Assembly (NCBI GenBank): GCA_965238215.1
Contig: OZ250180.1
Coordinates: 744,001 to 808,000 of the forward strand
Origin: JAPULR01 sp965238215
Lineage (GTDB): Bacteria > Chloroflexota > Dehalococcoidia > Lucifugimonadales > GCA-2712585
Reading direction: 5' to 3'
DNA: 64,000 nt
Under the pieces are notes generated by a model that had not been told where the DNA came from, did no database searches, and saw only the letters and a list, made by a program, of their open reading frames with translations. Of the stretch, positions 14,891 to 23,609 are shown piece after piece. Made by a program: the position numbers and the translations under genes. Each line of letters starts with the position of its first letter. Position 1 is the first letter of the stretch.

Positions 14891-16351
14891 TCACGCCTCA
14901 TCCGCAATTGGTTTCTCACGCCAGACTAGTGGTTGCCCGGTCGCGGCATCTAGAACGCCAGTTAGCTTCGGGCCGGCTTCGGGACCTCCTGATGCTTCGT
15001 CGAGTTGTTGCTGGGTTAAACCCTTCGCCGGATCGTCACCTTCGTTGCTGAACTGCGCATCGGAAAGCCTGGCATCGTTAAGACCTGCGCAATCTAAACG
15101 AGTCGAGGCTAGGAATGCACCGGAGAGGTCCGCCCCCCACAGGATTGCTCTTCTGAGGTCCGCCCCGTGGAGAGTCGCGCCGCGAAGGTCGGCATATTGC
15201 AATTGCAGGCTAAATCCTTCCCTCTCTTCAAGGTGAACGTCAGAATTGCTGCGGCCACGAATTACGTCCATCACAGCTTGCAGGTCTTCACGAAGCATGA
15301 GGAACGGGACGTCAGAGTACATCCTACTAGTGGCCAACTCTGCCCAGTCCGTTCCACCTTTGGTCGGGTTTCGGACGAACGCGCAGAGCATTTGCATCAC
15401 CCGGACGTGGTATTGATTGGGTTGTTCCACGGCCAGGTTACGTAGAGTGTGGACGCCACCGATGCGCACTGACAGAACGTCGCTACCGAGCATCTCAGCA
15501 GCCTTCTGGTATCGTTCGTTCAGCAGGCCCTGTTGAGCGACGGCAGTCTGACGTTGCGCTGAGGATGCCTGCTTGTCGGCTACGACGGCGCACCATGTCG
15601 CCAGCAGAATGGCAAGCGAGCCAGCAATGACCAATCCGACATTGCGTATGGTCGCACTTCCGGACTCGTCACCGGCTAGCCAGTCCCATAGCACGACCAC
15701 AAGCAGGACTTCCGCGGCCAGAACAGCCACTGACAGAGTGATCCAGAATCCTCCGGATTGCGGTAGCCGCAAATGTCCGCGGAGGCTACGAATTCGCTTA
15801 ACGAAGACCTTTCGTTTAGTCTCCCCACTAGTCTTTCCATCGCTCGGGCTATAGGGCTCAGCGTCGGCTAATGGCTTATATCCAGTAATTCGTCGGACTT
15901 TCTGACGTAGAAACCTGAACAAGGAAGTCAGTGTACGTCCGAACAATATGAACAGGAACATTGAGAATCCGCCAATGAATAGAACTGGTGTCCACCATTG
16001 GTCATTGGGGAGTTCCAAGGTTGAAGATAACCAACTGAAGATGAAGGAAAACAATACGATGGGGAGCATGATAGGTGCAACCAGACGGGTTGCACCAAGA
16101 CCCCAACCCTGGAGTGGCGTTACCATTGACGCCATAGCTAGAAACAGCGACAAGACGAAAAAGCCGGACATGCAGGTTAAGATCACCAACCCCGAATAGT
16201 CGGGTACCGTGAACATGAGCAGCTCCGTAGTGCCTTCGGAGCCTTCCCACATTCCCCACGCCTGGCCCATGAGAAGCGAACCAAGGAAGGCGGCTACTGC
16301 GAAGTTGGCGAGCCTGTCCTCCTTCATTTCTTGCAAATCTGCTTTGTTCAT
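14891..16351 (-). CDS. Membrane protein with C-terminal pentapeptide repeats
   Basis: A 486-residue protein with ATG at 16351 and AGGAGG seven bases upstream. Four to five hydrophobic segments occupy roughly residues 15-35, 50-75, 88-110, 120-140, then 205-230 and 238-260. A cytoplasmic region follows, with NERYQKAAEMLGSD and VRIGGVHTLRNLA, a pattern common in pentapeptide membrane proteins. Residues about 385-430 are short pentapeptide repeats (ADLRGATLHGADLRRAIL, GADLSGAFL), which form a right-handed beta-helix. No enzyme motif is visible. Proteins of this layout are widespread and mostly uncharacterised; a sensing or scaffolding role at the membrane is possible. Confidence 0.75.
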   Translation of the reverse strand: MNKADLQEMKEDRLANFAVAAFLGSLLMGQAWGMWEGSEGTTELLMFTVPDYSGLVILTCMSGFFVLSLFLAMASMVTPLQGWGLGATRLVAPIMLPIVLFSFIFSWLSSTLELPNDQWWTPVLFIGGFSMFLFILFGRTLTSLFRFLRQKVRRITGYKPLADAEPYSPSDGKTSGETKRKVFVKRIRSLRGHLRLPQSGGFWITLSVAVLAAEVLLVVVLWDWLAGDESGSATIRNVGLVIAGSLAILLATWCAVVADKQASSAQRQTAVAQQGLLNERYQKAAEMLGSDVLSVRIGGVHTLRNLAVEQPNQYHVRVMQMLCAFVRNPTKGGTDWAELATSRMYSDVPFLMLREDLQAVMDVIRGRSNSDVHLEEREGFSLQLQYADLRGATLHGADLRRAILWGADLSGAFLASTRLDCAGLNDARLSDAQFSNEGDDPAKGLTQQQLDEASGGPEAGPKLTGVLDAATGQPLVWREKPIADEA

Positions 16352-16482
16352 TATCGCCTCCTAGGGAGCCACCAATAGACGCGCCCACCCCCGTCTCCTA
16401 CGCCCGCAACCTTAAACAGCCTACATCCCGGACGCAGACCGAGTCGTCCTCACCGTGCACACGCAACTGGGAGCGCAGGGGG

Positions 16483-16619
16483 TTAGCGGCGGCGCCTTTT
16501 GGCTTTACCAATGGCGACTCCCACTCCAGCGCCTACAGCAATCCACCAGGCATCGCCGGTGGCAGCTATAGGGCGGCGCCGATGCCCACCCCTATGGCGA
16601 TTCCGATTCCAAGACTCAT
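16483..16619 (-). pseudogene. Tiny glycine-zipper membrane gene, frameshifted
   Basis: ATG at 16617-16619 with GGAGGG upstream gives MSLGIGIAIGVGIGAA and stops at once (TAG). In the next frame the sequence continues sensibly as AATGDAWWIAVGAGVGVAIG then KAKRRRR and a TAA at 16483-16485. The two halves form a double glycine-zipper hairpin with a basic tail. A one-base change near 16570 breaks it. The good ribosome-binding site and clean continuation argue for a recent break or a sequencing error. Confidence 0.55.
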
Positions 16620-16971
16620 CGAGACCCTCCATCTTTCATCCAGGATTTCCCATATTGGGAGTCTTTAGGCTCAATGGGCAGCCCAGACGAGATAGTGGCA
16701 TCATAGTCAGGTCCTGCAAGGCCGGTCAATCCAATGAGGGGTGCGATTCTCGCTGTGAACCATGCTTCTTGTCCGACTTCATCGTCTTCGGGCCCTCGCC
16801 AATGGGATGAAAGCGCATTGAAGACAAACCGACTCCCTGGAGCGCTCTCTCCCTCTTGGCAAAATCGTGGTTGTTCTCTCCCTCAGCTTGGCGCCAGCGA
16901 TAACCGGCTAATACGATCCAATGCTTCTTGGAACAACCGTCGAGGAACCGACACTTCGGACAACTGAAAGA
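16620..16971. other. Intergenic region, no gene seen
   Basis: No coding frame with a start and ribosome-binding site on either strand. It may contain the lost remainder of the truncated RCC1-like gene at 16972-17271, but I cannot trace the repeats through it. Confidence 0.4.
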
Positions 16972-17271
16972 TCAATCGCCGGGAGCGACGCACCAGACGG
17001 CCGTCTCGTCTGCTCGAAGCCCAGACGTATGCGTGTAGCCACTGTTGATCGCGATTAAGGTCCCATCATTAGATGGCGCGTCTACTTCGCCAGGTGGGGA
17101 CGAAAGCGGCGGCGGCGGGTCGGGTTCTGGGGTGATCATATCCTCACTTCGCGCGTCTCCTCCGCACCCCTTTAGGCTCAACAAAAGAACAGTCACTGTT
17201 GCCATTCCCGCTACAGACAGAGTAATGGTTGTAAGCCTTCCCCATCCCCTTGATCCCACTGCTTCACCCAT
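16972..17271 (-). pseudogene. Truncated lipoprotein-like gene with one RCC1-type repeat start
   Basis: A 99-residue frame with ATG at 17271 and GGGAAG upstream. It has a hydrophobic segment (TTITLSVAGMATVTVLLLSL) ending in KGCGG, then an acidic, Pro-rich linker. The last 30 residues (GTLIAINSGYTHTSGLRAD then ETAVWC) match the beginning of an RCC1/alpha-tubulin suppressor-type propeller blade, usually SGxxHTCGLRxDGTAxCWG. Such proteins carry seven or more blades, so this gene lost almost all of its 3' part. The last residues (CVAPGD) are out of register with the family, in line with a frameshift. Confidence 0.55.
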
Positions 17272-17300
17272 TATCTTCCCTGAAGTTGAAAATTGCCCCA

Positions 17301-17410
17301 CCCCCACATGTCATTCTGAGCGCAGCGCAGCGGAGTCGAAGAATCTCGCTGGACTACGCTCAACGCCTCTTTCCCCGCACTATTCACCCACCCCCCTTTG
17401 TCCCCCAATG
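17301..17410. repeat. Dispersed 110-base repeat, copy B
   Basis: Same element as 14731-14840 with few differences (CATTCTGAG in place of TATTCTGAG, GGAGTCG in place of GGAGGCG). Its end overlaps the last codons of ubiE, which probably stop inside the repeat. Confidence 0.85.
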
Positions 17411-18106
17411 CAAGTGCACCGCGCCGAACCCCATAGACTCCCGCCCAACGTCTTCTAGCCCCACCCGCGCGAACATGCCCTCCAACTCCTCCGGTGACAC
17501 AAACCCCTCCACGGACTTCGGCAGATACGTGTAGGCCGCCATGTCCATTGTCACCGCCGCCCCCACCAGTGGCACAACCCGCCGAAAGTACAACTTCACC
17601 AGCGGACGCAGCAGCCCCCTTTCCACCGGCATCGTCTCCAACGAAAGCACCCGTCCCCCCGGCCTCACCACCCGCGCCATCTCCCGCAGCGACTGCTCCA
17701 GGTCCGGAATGTTCCGCAAGCTGAAAGCGGACGTGACGCAGGCGAAGCTGTCGTCCTGAAACGGAAGCGAAAGCGCGTCTCCCATTGCAAAGCTCACCCG
17801 TCGCCGCTTTCTTCCTCCATTCCCCTTGACCACCGCCCGGCTCACCATCGGTCGCAGCAGGTCCATGCCGACTACCTCCCCCGCCCCGGCCGTCCTCTCC
17901 AGCTCCAACGCCAGGTCCCCAGTACCCGTGGCCACGTCCAACACCGGCCCCTCCAACCCCTCCAACGCACGCTTCGCCGCCTTTCTTCGCCAGCGGCTAT
18001 CCATCCCAAAGGTCATCAACCCGTTCATCAAGTCATACCGGCCCGAAATGCGCGAAAACATGGCGGCCACGTACCGCCGCTTCTCCTGGCCCCGAAGTCC
18101 CACCAT
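17384..18106 (-). CDS. menG: Demethylmenaquinone methyltransferase (UbiE/MenG family)
   Basis: A 240-residue class I SAM methyltransferase. Motifs are the family start FSRISGRYDLMNGLMTFGMD, SAM-binding DVATGTGDLALELE, GMDLLRPM, GDALSLPFQDDSFACVTSAF and the SLRNIPD signature. It methylates demethylmenaquinone at the membrane, the last step of menaquinone synthesis. It begins two bases after the ubiX stop and is the last gene of the operon. No ubiquinone genes are seen, so a menaquinone role is more likely. The C-terminus (VHLHWGTKGGG) runs into a dispersed repeat and may have been altered by it. Confidence 0.93.
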   Translation of the reverse strand: MVGLRGQEKRRYVAAMFSRISGRYDLMNGLMTFGMDSRWRRKAAKRALEGLEGPVLDVATGTGDLALELERTAGAGEVVGMDLLRPMVSRAVVKGNGGRKRRRVSFAMGDALSLPFQDDSFACVTSAFSLRNIPDLEQSLREMARVVRPGGRVLSLETMPVERGLLRPLVKLYFRRVVPLVGAAVTMDMAAYTYLPKSVEGFVSPEELEGMFARVGLEDVGRESMGFGAVHLHWGTKGGG

Positions 18107-18108
18107 CG

Positions 18109-18711
18109 TCAGTAACCCAGTCCCTGGTCCGATGCTCCTCGGTACACGTGCCGTTGAGAAAGTCCAGGCTCTACGTCCAGCGATACCAGAATCCGCTCCA
18201 CGAAGTAGTCCACCACCTCCTCCATCCGGGTGGGCTTCAGGTAGAAGGGCGGCTCAGGCGGCATCACCAGCACTCCCATACGTGCCAGATTCGCCATGTT
18301 CTCCAGGTGTATCGCGTGAAGCGGCGTCTCCCTCGGTACGATTACCAGGTTCCGCCGCTCCTTCAAGCAAACGTCCGCCGCTCGCAGCAGCAGGTTGTTG
18401 GCCATGCCATGGGCCATCGACGCCACACTGGCCATACTGCACGGCACAATCACCATTCCGCTCGTCGGATAAGTCCCGCTCGCTATGGGCGCACTCATCT
18501 CGTTGATCCCGTAGGACGTAAAGAACGGGCTCTCTCTCCACGCCGAAAGATAGCTTGCGAAGGGCTCCGGCATCTCCTCCTGCCACACCATCTTGGCCGC
18601 GTTCGAGCACACCAGCGCCGTCGGAACCTCCCGCGTCAGCAGCGCTTCCACCACCTGCTGGCCGATGACCGACCCGCTCGCCCCAGATATTCCCACCACC
18701 ACCGGGTTCAC
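18109..18711 (-). CDS. ubiX: UbiX-type flavin prenyltransferase
   Basis: A 200-residue UbiX/Pad1 protein that attaches a dimethylallyl unit to FMN and so makes the prenylated-FMN cofactor of UbiD enzymes. Features are the FMN-binding VGISGASGSVIG, PCSMASVASMAHGMANNLLLRAAD, and KERRNLVIVPRETPLHAIHL. Length is normal. Its stop lies two bases before the menG start, and its start overlaps the 3' end of the prenyltransferase gene. The cofactor would serve the UbiD protein encoded at the head of the same operon. Confidence 0.95.
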   Translation of the reverse strand: MNPVVVGISGASGSVIGQQVVEALLTREVPTALVCSNAAKMVWQEEMPEPFASYLSAWRESPFFTSYGINEMSAPIASGTYPTSGMVIVPCSMASVASMAHGMANNLLLRAADVCLKERRNLVIVPRETPLHAIHLENMANLARMGVLVMPPEPPFYLKPTRMEEVVDYFVERILVSLDVEPGLSQRHVYRGASDQGLGY

Positions 18712-19577
18712 GTGAACACCGCCAATGACGTAGCCAGCAATAGAATCAGCCCCACGTAGCTGTTGAACTTGAGCGCCGCCACAGGGACTTTAGATAGGTC
18801 CGTCGGCTTGACCAAAGAGTTCTGGTAGACCAACATCGCCGACGCAATTCCCCACCCCACGAAGTAAAACACGCCCAACTCCATCCAAATCCCCAGCGCC
18901 AGCAATGACGCCGACGTTACAACGTGCATCAGCCGCGCGCACCACAGCGCCCCCGCTATCCCAAACCGCCTTGGAATCGAATGTATGCCATATTCCTTGT
19001 CAAAACTGAAGTCCATGCAGGCGTAGATAATGTCGAATCCACCCACCCAGAACGCCACCGCCGTGGCCAGCAGCACCGCCTGCGGCTCCAGCGTCCCCGT
19101 CACCCCCACCCACGCCCCGGCGGGCGCGATGGCGTCGGCCCACCCCAGAATCAAGTGGCTTCCCCAGGTGAAATACTTGGCGTATGTATACAGGAACAGC
19201 ACCGCCACAACCACCGGCGAAAGCACAAACGCCAGCGTGTTCAGCTGCGATGCGGCAAACACGAACACCCCCATGGAAACCAGCATCATCAGTGCCATGT
19301 CGCGCCGCTTCAGCAGTCCCAGGGGCAGGTGCCTCCCGCTGGTGCGAGGATTCGCCGCATCCTCCTTGGCGTGCACCATCCGGTTGGCTGTCATGGCTAC
19401 CGTCCGAGCACTCACCATTGCCACCGTTATCCATAGAAACTGCCCCAGCGTGGGCAGCCCGTCTGCCGCAAGAAACATCCCGATGTATGCGAATGGCAGG
19501 GCGAAAAGGCTGTGTTCAAACCGGATCGACGCCAGAACCAGCCGGAGCTTGTGAGGAAGGACCGCCGCTGCGTTCAT
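18708..19577 (-). CDS. ubiA: UbiA-family prenyltransferase (MqnP-like)
   Basis: A 289-residue integral membrane prenyltransferase with about eight to nine hydrophobic helices. The second Asp motif is normal (YACMDFSFDKEYGIHSIP). The first motif reads NRMVHAKEDAANPRTSGRHL: the family form is N-R-x-x-D-x-x-x-D, so the first metal-binding Asp is His here. The NPRT...GR..P block and the pairing with UbiD, UbiX and MenG suit MqnP, which prenylates dihydroxynaphthoate in the futalosine route to menaquinone. A 4-hydroxybenzoate substrate is possible but less likely without other ubiquinone genes. It overlaps ubiX by four bases. Confidence 0.9.
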   Translation of the reverse strand: MNAAAVLPHKLRLVLASIRFEHSLFALPFAYIGMFLAADGLPTLGQFLWITVAMVSARTVAMTANRMVHAKEDAANPRTSGRHLPLGLLKRRDMALMMLVSMGVFVFAASQLNTLAFVLSPVVVAVLFLYTYAKYFTWGSHLILGWADAIAPAGAWVGVTGTLEPQAVLLATAVAFWVGGFDIIYACMDFSFDKEYGIHSIPRRFGIAGALWCARLMHVVTSASLLALGIWMELGVFYFVGWGIASAMLVYQNSLVKPTDLSKVPVAALKFNSYVGLILLLATSLAVFT

Positions 19578-19592
19578 CTTAGCCCCTCCAAC

Positions 19593-21047
19593 TCATATCC
19601 CGTAGCTCTCCCACTTGGCGTCCACCAGATCCTTGATCTCCGGGCTCATAACGATGTCCGGCGGCCACTCCCGATGGTAACCCTCTTCCGGCCCCTTGGT
19701 CGTGGCGTCTATCCCCACTTTGCTCCCGAACTTTGGCGACGTCGATGCGTGGTCCAGGTCGTCTACCGGCCCCGAAGCAAAGAATATGTCCCGCTCCGCG
19801 TCCAAATTATTCGTGACCCGCCACGCCACCTCCGACACGTCATGAACGTTTACGTTGTCATCGACCACGACGATCGCCTTGGCCAGAGACATTAACCCCA
19901 TCCCCCATAGCCCGTACACCACCTTCCGCGCCTGCCCGGGGTAGTCCTTCTTCACCGAAACGATCACCAAGTTATGGAACACCCCCTCCGCCGGCATGTT
20001 CATATCGACCACTTCCGGCAGCACCAGTTGAATGATGGGCAGGAAGAACCGCTCCGTGACCTTGCCCATGTAGTAGTCCTCCATGGGCGGCCTTCCCACA
20101 ATGGTGGTGGGGTATATCGGGTCCCGGCGGTGTGTTATGCACGTTATGTGAAATACCGGATACGTGTCCGCCAGGGAATAGTACCCCGTATGGTCTCCGA
20201 AAGGCCCCTCCGTCCGCTCGTCCCCCGGCGTCACGTAGCCCTCCAATACAATCTCCGCCTGGGCCGGCACTTCCAGGTCCACGGTCTTAGCCCGCACCAT
20301 CTCCACCGCCTCCCCTCGGATGAACCCTGCAGCCATCATCTCGTCCACGTTGGGAGGAAGAGGCGCCGTCCCCGACCAGATAGTCGCCGGATCACCCCCC
20401 AGTGCCACCGCCACGTCCACCCGAGGGCTTCCCCGTTCTCCCGAAACTCTATAGTGCGCCCGCCCGTCCTTCTGCGTCTGCCAGTGCATCCCACAGGTGC
20501 GCTCATCGAAGACCTGCATCCGATAAGTCCCCACGTTCCGGACACCGGTCTCAGGGTCCTTCGTGATGACCAGGGGCAGCGTGATATACCGTCCGCCGTC
20601 TTCCGGCCAGCACTTCAGAATCGGGAAACGATTCACGTCGACCTCGTCACCCTCCAACACCACCTCCTGGCAAGGCGCGCTGCGGACAATCTTCGGTCGC
20701 ACCGACGCCATTTTCATCAGCTGACCCAGGGCACGAACCTTCTCCATCACGCCCTTGGGCGGCCCCTCCACCAGTCCCAGCAGACCCCTGACTCTATCCG
20801 CCAGATCGTTCAGATTCTCAGCGCCCAGCGCCCACGCCATGCGACGCTCCGAGCCATACATATTGATCAGCACCGGAACGTCGTACCCCTCCACGTTCTC
20901 GAACAGGAGCGCCGGCCCGCCGCTCTTCGTCACCCGGTCGCAGATCTCCGTAATCTCTAGGTCCCAAGTGACAGGCGTCATAATGCGTCGAAGCTCTCCC
21001 TTACTCTCCAGGAAGGCAATGAAGTCCCTTAGGTTCCTATATTTCAT
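19593..21047 (-). CDS. ubiD: UbiD-family decarboxylase (MqnL-like)
   Basis: A 484-residue UbiD-type, prenyl-FMN-dependent decarboxylase. Landmarks are the start KYRNLRDFIAFLESKGELRR, GPALLFENVEGYDVPV, the cofactor region NVGTYRMQVFDERTCGMHW, and the catalytic EGPFGDHTGYYS. The C-terminal WESYGI is typical for this branch. Together with UbiA, UbiX and MenG it would remove the carboxyl of the prenylated naphthoate in menaquinone synthesis. It is the first gene of the operon, 15 bases ahead of ubiA. The 5' flank carries a dispersed repeat and no promoter I can name. Confidence 0.94.
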   Translation of the reverse strand: MKYRNLRDFIAFLESKGELRRIMTPVTWDLEITEICDRVTKSGGPALLFENVEGYDVPVLINMYGSERRMAWALGAENLNDLADRVRGLLGLVEGPPKGVMEKVRALGQLMKMASVRPKIVRSAPCQEVVLEGDEVDVNRFPILKCWPEDGGRYITLPLVITKDPETGVRNVGTYRMQVFDERTCGMHWQTQKDGRAHYRVSGERGSPRVDVAVALGGDPATIWSGTAPLPPNVDEMMAAGFIRGEAVEMVRAKTVDLEVPAQAEIVLEGYVTPGDERTEGPFGDHTGYYSLADTYPVFHITCITHRRDPIYPTTIVGRPPMEDYYMGKVTERFFLPIIQLVLPEVVDMNMPAEGVFHNLVIVSVKKDYPGQARKVVYGLWGMGLMSLAKAIVVVDDNVNVHDVSEVAWRVTNNLDAERDIFFASGPVDDLDHASTSPKFGSKVGIDATTKGPEEGYHREWPPDIVMSPEIKDLVDAKWESYGI

Positions 21048-21189
21048 GCGTCTTCTCTGGTGAGAATGGGGCTTGCGGTGGGTTCAAGAATCTTCAAGGC
21101 GTCTTCAATTATACCCCAAAGGCAGATACAATAACGAAAAGCGCAAGCGACCCCGCCCCTCACAGGAACAGGACCAAATCCTCCCCTCC

Positions 21190-21250
21190 ACCCCCACGCG
21201 CCATTCTGAACGCAGCGAAGCGCAGTGAAGAATCTCGCCGAACGCCTATA
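21190..21250. repeat. Dispersed repeat, partial copy C
   Basis: CCCCCACGCGCCATTCTGA, then ACGCAGCGAAGCGCAG and TGAAGAATCTCGCC. It matches the first half of the 110-base element at 14731 and 17301 with more differences. Confidence 0.7.
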
Positions 21251-21402
21251 GAGCCTTCCCAAGCCTACCTTGGCGACAGACTCCAAATCCACGCGAATGC
21301 CCGCTTCACCCTCCCAACACAGCTAGTCGGGCCGGGTTCCGCCAGACGCACCTACACCAGGGCAGGTGCGTCCAACGACGCAAAAGCTATCGAAAGGAAA
21401 TT

Positions 21403-21783
21403 TTAGTAGCCGGCAGAGCGCTGGCGGCTAAAGCAGTCCTGACAGTAGACAGGACGAATGCCCCGTGGCTGGAAGGGGACTGTCGTCTCCACTCCACATT
21501 CAGCGCAAATGGCTTCGTACCGCTCCCGCTGGTAGCCGCCGCCGTCTCCGCGCTGGGCTCGCCGCGACGAGCGGCAGCTGGCGCATCGCTTAGGCTCGTT
21601 CGTGAAGCCTCTCGACGTAAAGAATTCTTGCTCTCCAACAGTGAAGGTAAAGGGGGTTCCACAGTCCACACAGTTTAGGGTCTTGTCCGCTAATTCCACA
21701 GGGTTAATCCTCAATTTTGGCTTCAAGGCCAGTATAGGCGCGTCCCTCGACACGTCCTCAACATTATACACGAATTTCGCCAC
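21403..21783 (-). CDS. Zinc-ribbon protein
   Basis: A 126-residue protein with two Cys pairs making one ribbon, LNCVDCGTPFTFT and KRCASCRSSRRAQR, and a second ribbon, AICAECGVETTVPFQP and VYCQDCFSRQR. The block FTVGEQEFF then TSRGFTNEPKRC is characteristic of a widespread, small zinc-ribbon family of unknown function, often linked to nucleic-acid binding. The family usually begins at the DKTLxCxDCG segment; here about 35 extra N-terminal residues (from a GTG start) precede it, so the true start may be later. Monocistronic. Confidence 0.8.
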   Translation of the reverse strand: MAKFVYNVEDVSRDAPILALKPKLRINPVELADKTLNCVDCGTPFTFTVGEQEFFTSRGFTNEPKRCASCRSSRRAQRGDGGGYQRERYEAICAECGVETTVPFQPRGIRPVYCQDCFSRQRSAGY

Positions 21784-22160
21784 ATCTCAACCACCCCTAC
21801 CAAACCTCCAGCTAAACTGTGGGCGCCCTCCCCAGTCATCCCGCACCCCCATCATTGGCCTCCGTTCCCTGGCCGCTCCGCTACACGAGCCAGCATCGCC
21901 TGTTCCAGCGGATGGTATCGTCCACCCTCCCTTGGCCATGTGGCTTTGGACAGCGTCAACGTGAGGTCCAACACCTCCAAGCGTTAAGCGATAAGAGATC
22001 GCCTCAAGTAAGAAAGAGGAACGCTTCTGATTGGAGGCGGAGTAGGTTGAGTCCCAAGGTTGGGATCGTCCTGGGGGGGAGATATGGACAAGCCCGCGTG
22101 CGGGCTCGATACTGTCGGACCTTGGTTTACCATCTCACAGGCGAATGGATATTTTCTATC
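21784..22160. other. Intergenic region, no gene seen
   Basis: Nothing codes convincingly. The plus strand is open for a long way into the carbonic anhydrase gene, but this is the complement of that gene plus unremarkable sequence. Confidence 0.4.
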
Positions 22161-22937
22161 CTAAGGCGCACCACCGATTGCTATAATGCGGCTGCCCACG
22201 GGTTGGACAGGACGATTGTTGGGGCCGCCGCTCAATCTCAGCAGCCTGTCTACCTGCTCCTGCGAAATATTCTTCGGCTCGCGCATCACGTACCAGCCAA
22301 CCGGTTCATAGCACGGAGGCGTCGTTTTGGAACCATCGTACTGGTAATAGCCAAGTTGGTCCGGCACAAGATCGCTAGCATTGACTGCGATCCCGTCTCT
22401 TACGCCATTTCCCGGAGCCGGAGCGGCATCGAGAACCACCTGCACGATGGGGCTGAGTTCGCCCAATCTAAACAACAGCCCCACTACTATCAAGCGGTCA
22501 TCGGCATCCGCATGGACAAGATGCATCTCCGCCGCAAAACTCACGCCGTCTATCTGATGTTCCGAGGGTGAATGAAAGTGCGCCGACTTAAGATTATAGG
22601 TACGTTGACCCAAGCTCAACGTGTTGCCTGCCGCGAATTCTACGTGGACGAAATACCCATCGTCCCGCACGGTTGTCGCGTCGCTGATGTAAGAAAACAA
22701 GATTGGCTTGGCATCCACATCTCGATATCCGTCAATATTGACCGGAGACTGCTGTTTGCCCTCGGCACAAAGTGCATACTCTTCAGATAGTGAAGCCCAG
22801 TTCTCCGGCACGCCCGGCCCGTCGTAGCCCCACTTCACTGCCTCAGCAGTCATTTGCGTCTGCTCGTCATCTCCGCAAGCCACAATTGCCAAGATAGTCA
22901 ACAATAGACACGCCTGTATAGTCCAGGTAATCTTCAT
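22161..22937 (-). CDS. Alpha-class carbonic anhydrase, lipoprotein
   Basis: A 258-residue enzyme that interconverts CO2 and bicarbonate outside the cytoplasmic membrane. Residues 1-21 are a lipoprotein signal (ILAIVAC, Cys 21 for lipid attachment). The alpha-class layout is intact: KWGYDGPGVPENWASL, QQSPVNI, the zinc ligands in SAHFHSPSEHQIDG and AEMHLVH, and SKTTPPCYEPVGWYVM with its substrate-pocket TTPPC. One gene, ATG at 22937. Alpha-type enzymes in such bacteria are usually secreted, which agrees with the signal. No partner gene is seen. Confidence 0.95.
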   Translation of the reverse strand: MKITWTIQACLLLTILAIVACGDDEQTQMTAEAVKWGYDGPGVPENWASLSEEYALCAEGKQQSPVNIDGYRDVDAKPILFSYISDATTVRDDGYFVHVEFAAGNTLSLGQRTYNLKSAHFHSPSEHQIDGVSFAAEMHLVHADADDRLIVVGLLFRLGELSPIVQVVLDAAPAPGNGVRDGIAVNASDLVPDQLGYYQYDGSKTTPPCYEPVGWYVMREPKNISQEQVDRLLRLSGGPNNRPVQPVGSRIIAIGGAP

Positions 22938-23609
22938 TCAAGTTCCCCCACCCTGAGCCGGTTACACTCCTAGGGTGAGCCAAAGTGTACCATGAGGCTA
23001 TCTTCCTGCAGTGAAGTCGCCATATAAAAAGCTAGTGAAGAAATACCGGAAGGTCTCAACTTGCGACGGTTTCTAAACCTAAATTGAGTCCAAAATTGCG
23101 ATTTCTTGGAATAAACTCACAATCTCCGGGCGCGGCGAAGTGTCTTGTACATCTGCGCTCAACCCCCTCACCACCCAACACCCTGACGTCTCCCCATTGC
23201 CGAAATTCCCCCTCCCCTGCTACCCTCCCTCCATGAAAAACTCCTTTCTCATTCCTCCCTCCGTTGTCCTCGCGGATGCGGGGACCCATCCCCCTATCCC
23301 TTGTTCCCGCGAACAGCCCACCCTCGTGAAAACGGGGGCGGGAACCCAACCCCCAACCCACCACTCGTTTGCCCTACTTTTTTTGAAACGAGTCCCACGC
23401 CTAAAACGAATAATCTCAGGCACGAATTGATACCGAGTCGATTATCAAAACGAGTCCTACCCACGCCTGACTCAGACGAAACGAATAAAAGAAAATCCTC
23501 GATATCCAAATTCGATTCTCTTGTCTAAACCCCTTCCCCACTGGCCACAACCCCCCCCATCGGTTATCATCTAGGCCAAGGCAATTCTAGCCTGCAAGGG
23601 AGAAAAAAC
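22938..23609. other. Intergenic region with extragenic repeats
   Basis: No gene. 23296-23350 is a GTTCCCGCGAACAG/CGGGGGCGGGAACCCA element like that at 7801. From 23385 to 23520 short words AAACGAGTC, AAACGAATAA and ACGAATTGA recur, as at 4050-4215. The last 20 bases carry the CAAGGGAGAA site for the next gene. Confidence 0.5.

Noticed and set aside
21819..22571. 250-codon plus-strand frame opposite the carbonic anhydrase gene
   Set aside because: The opposite strand encodes a complete alpha-carbonic anhydrase with leader and zinc ligands; the plus frame shows no motif.
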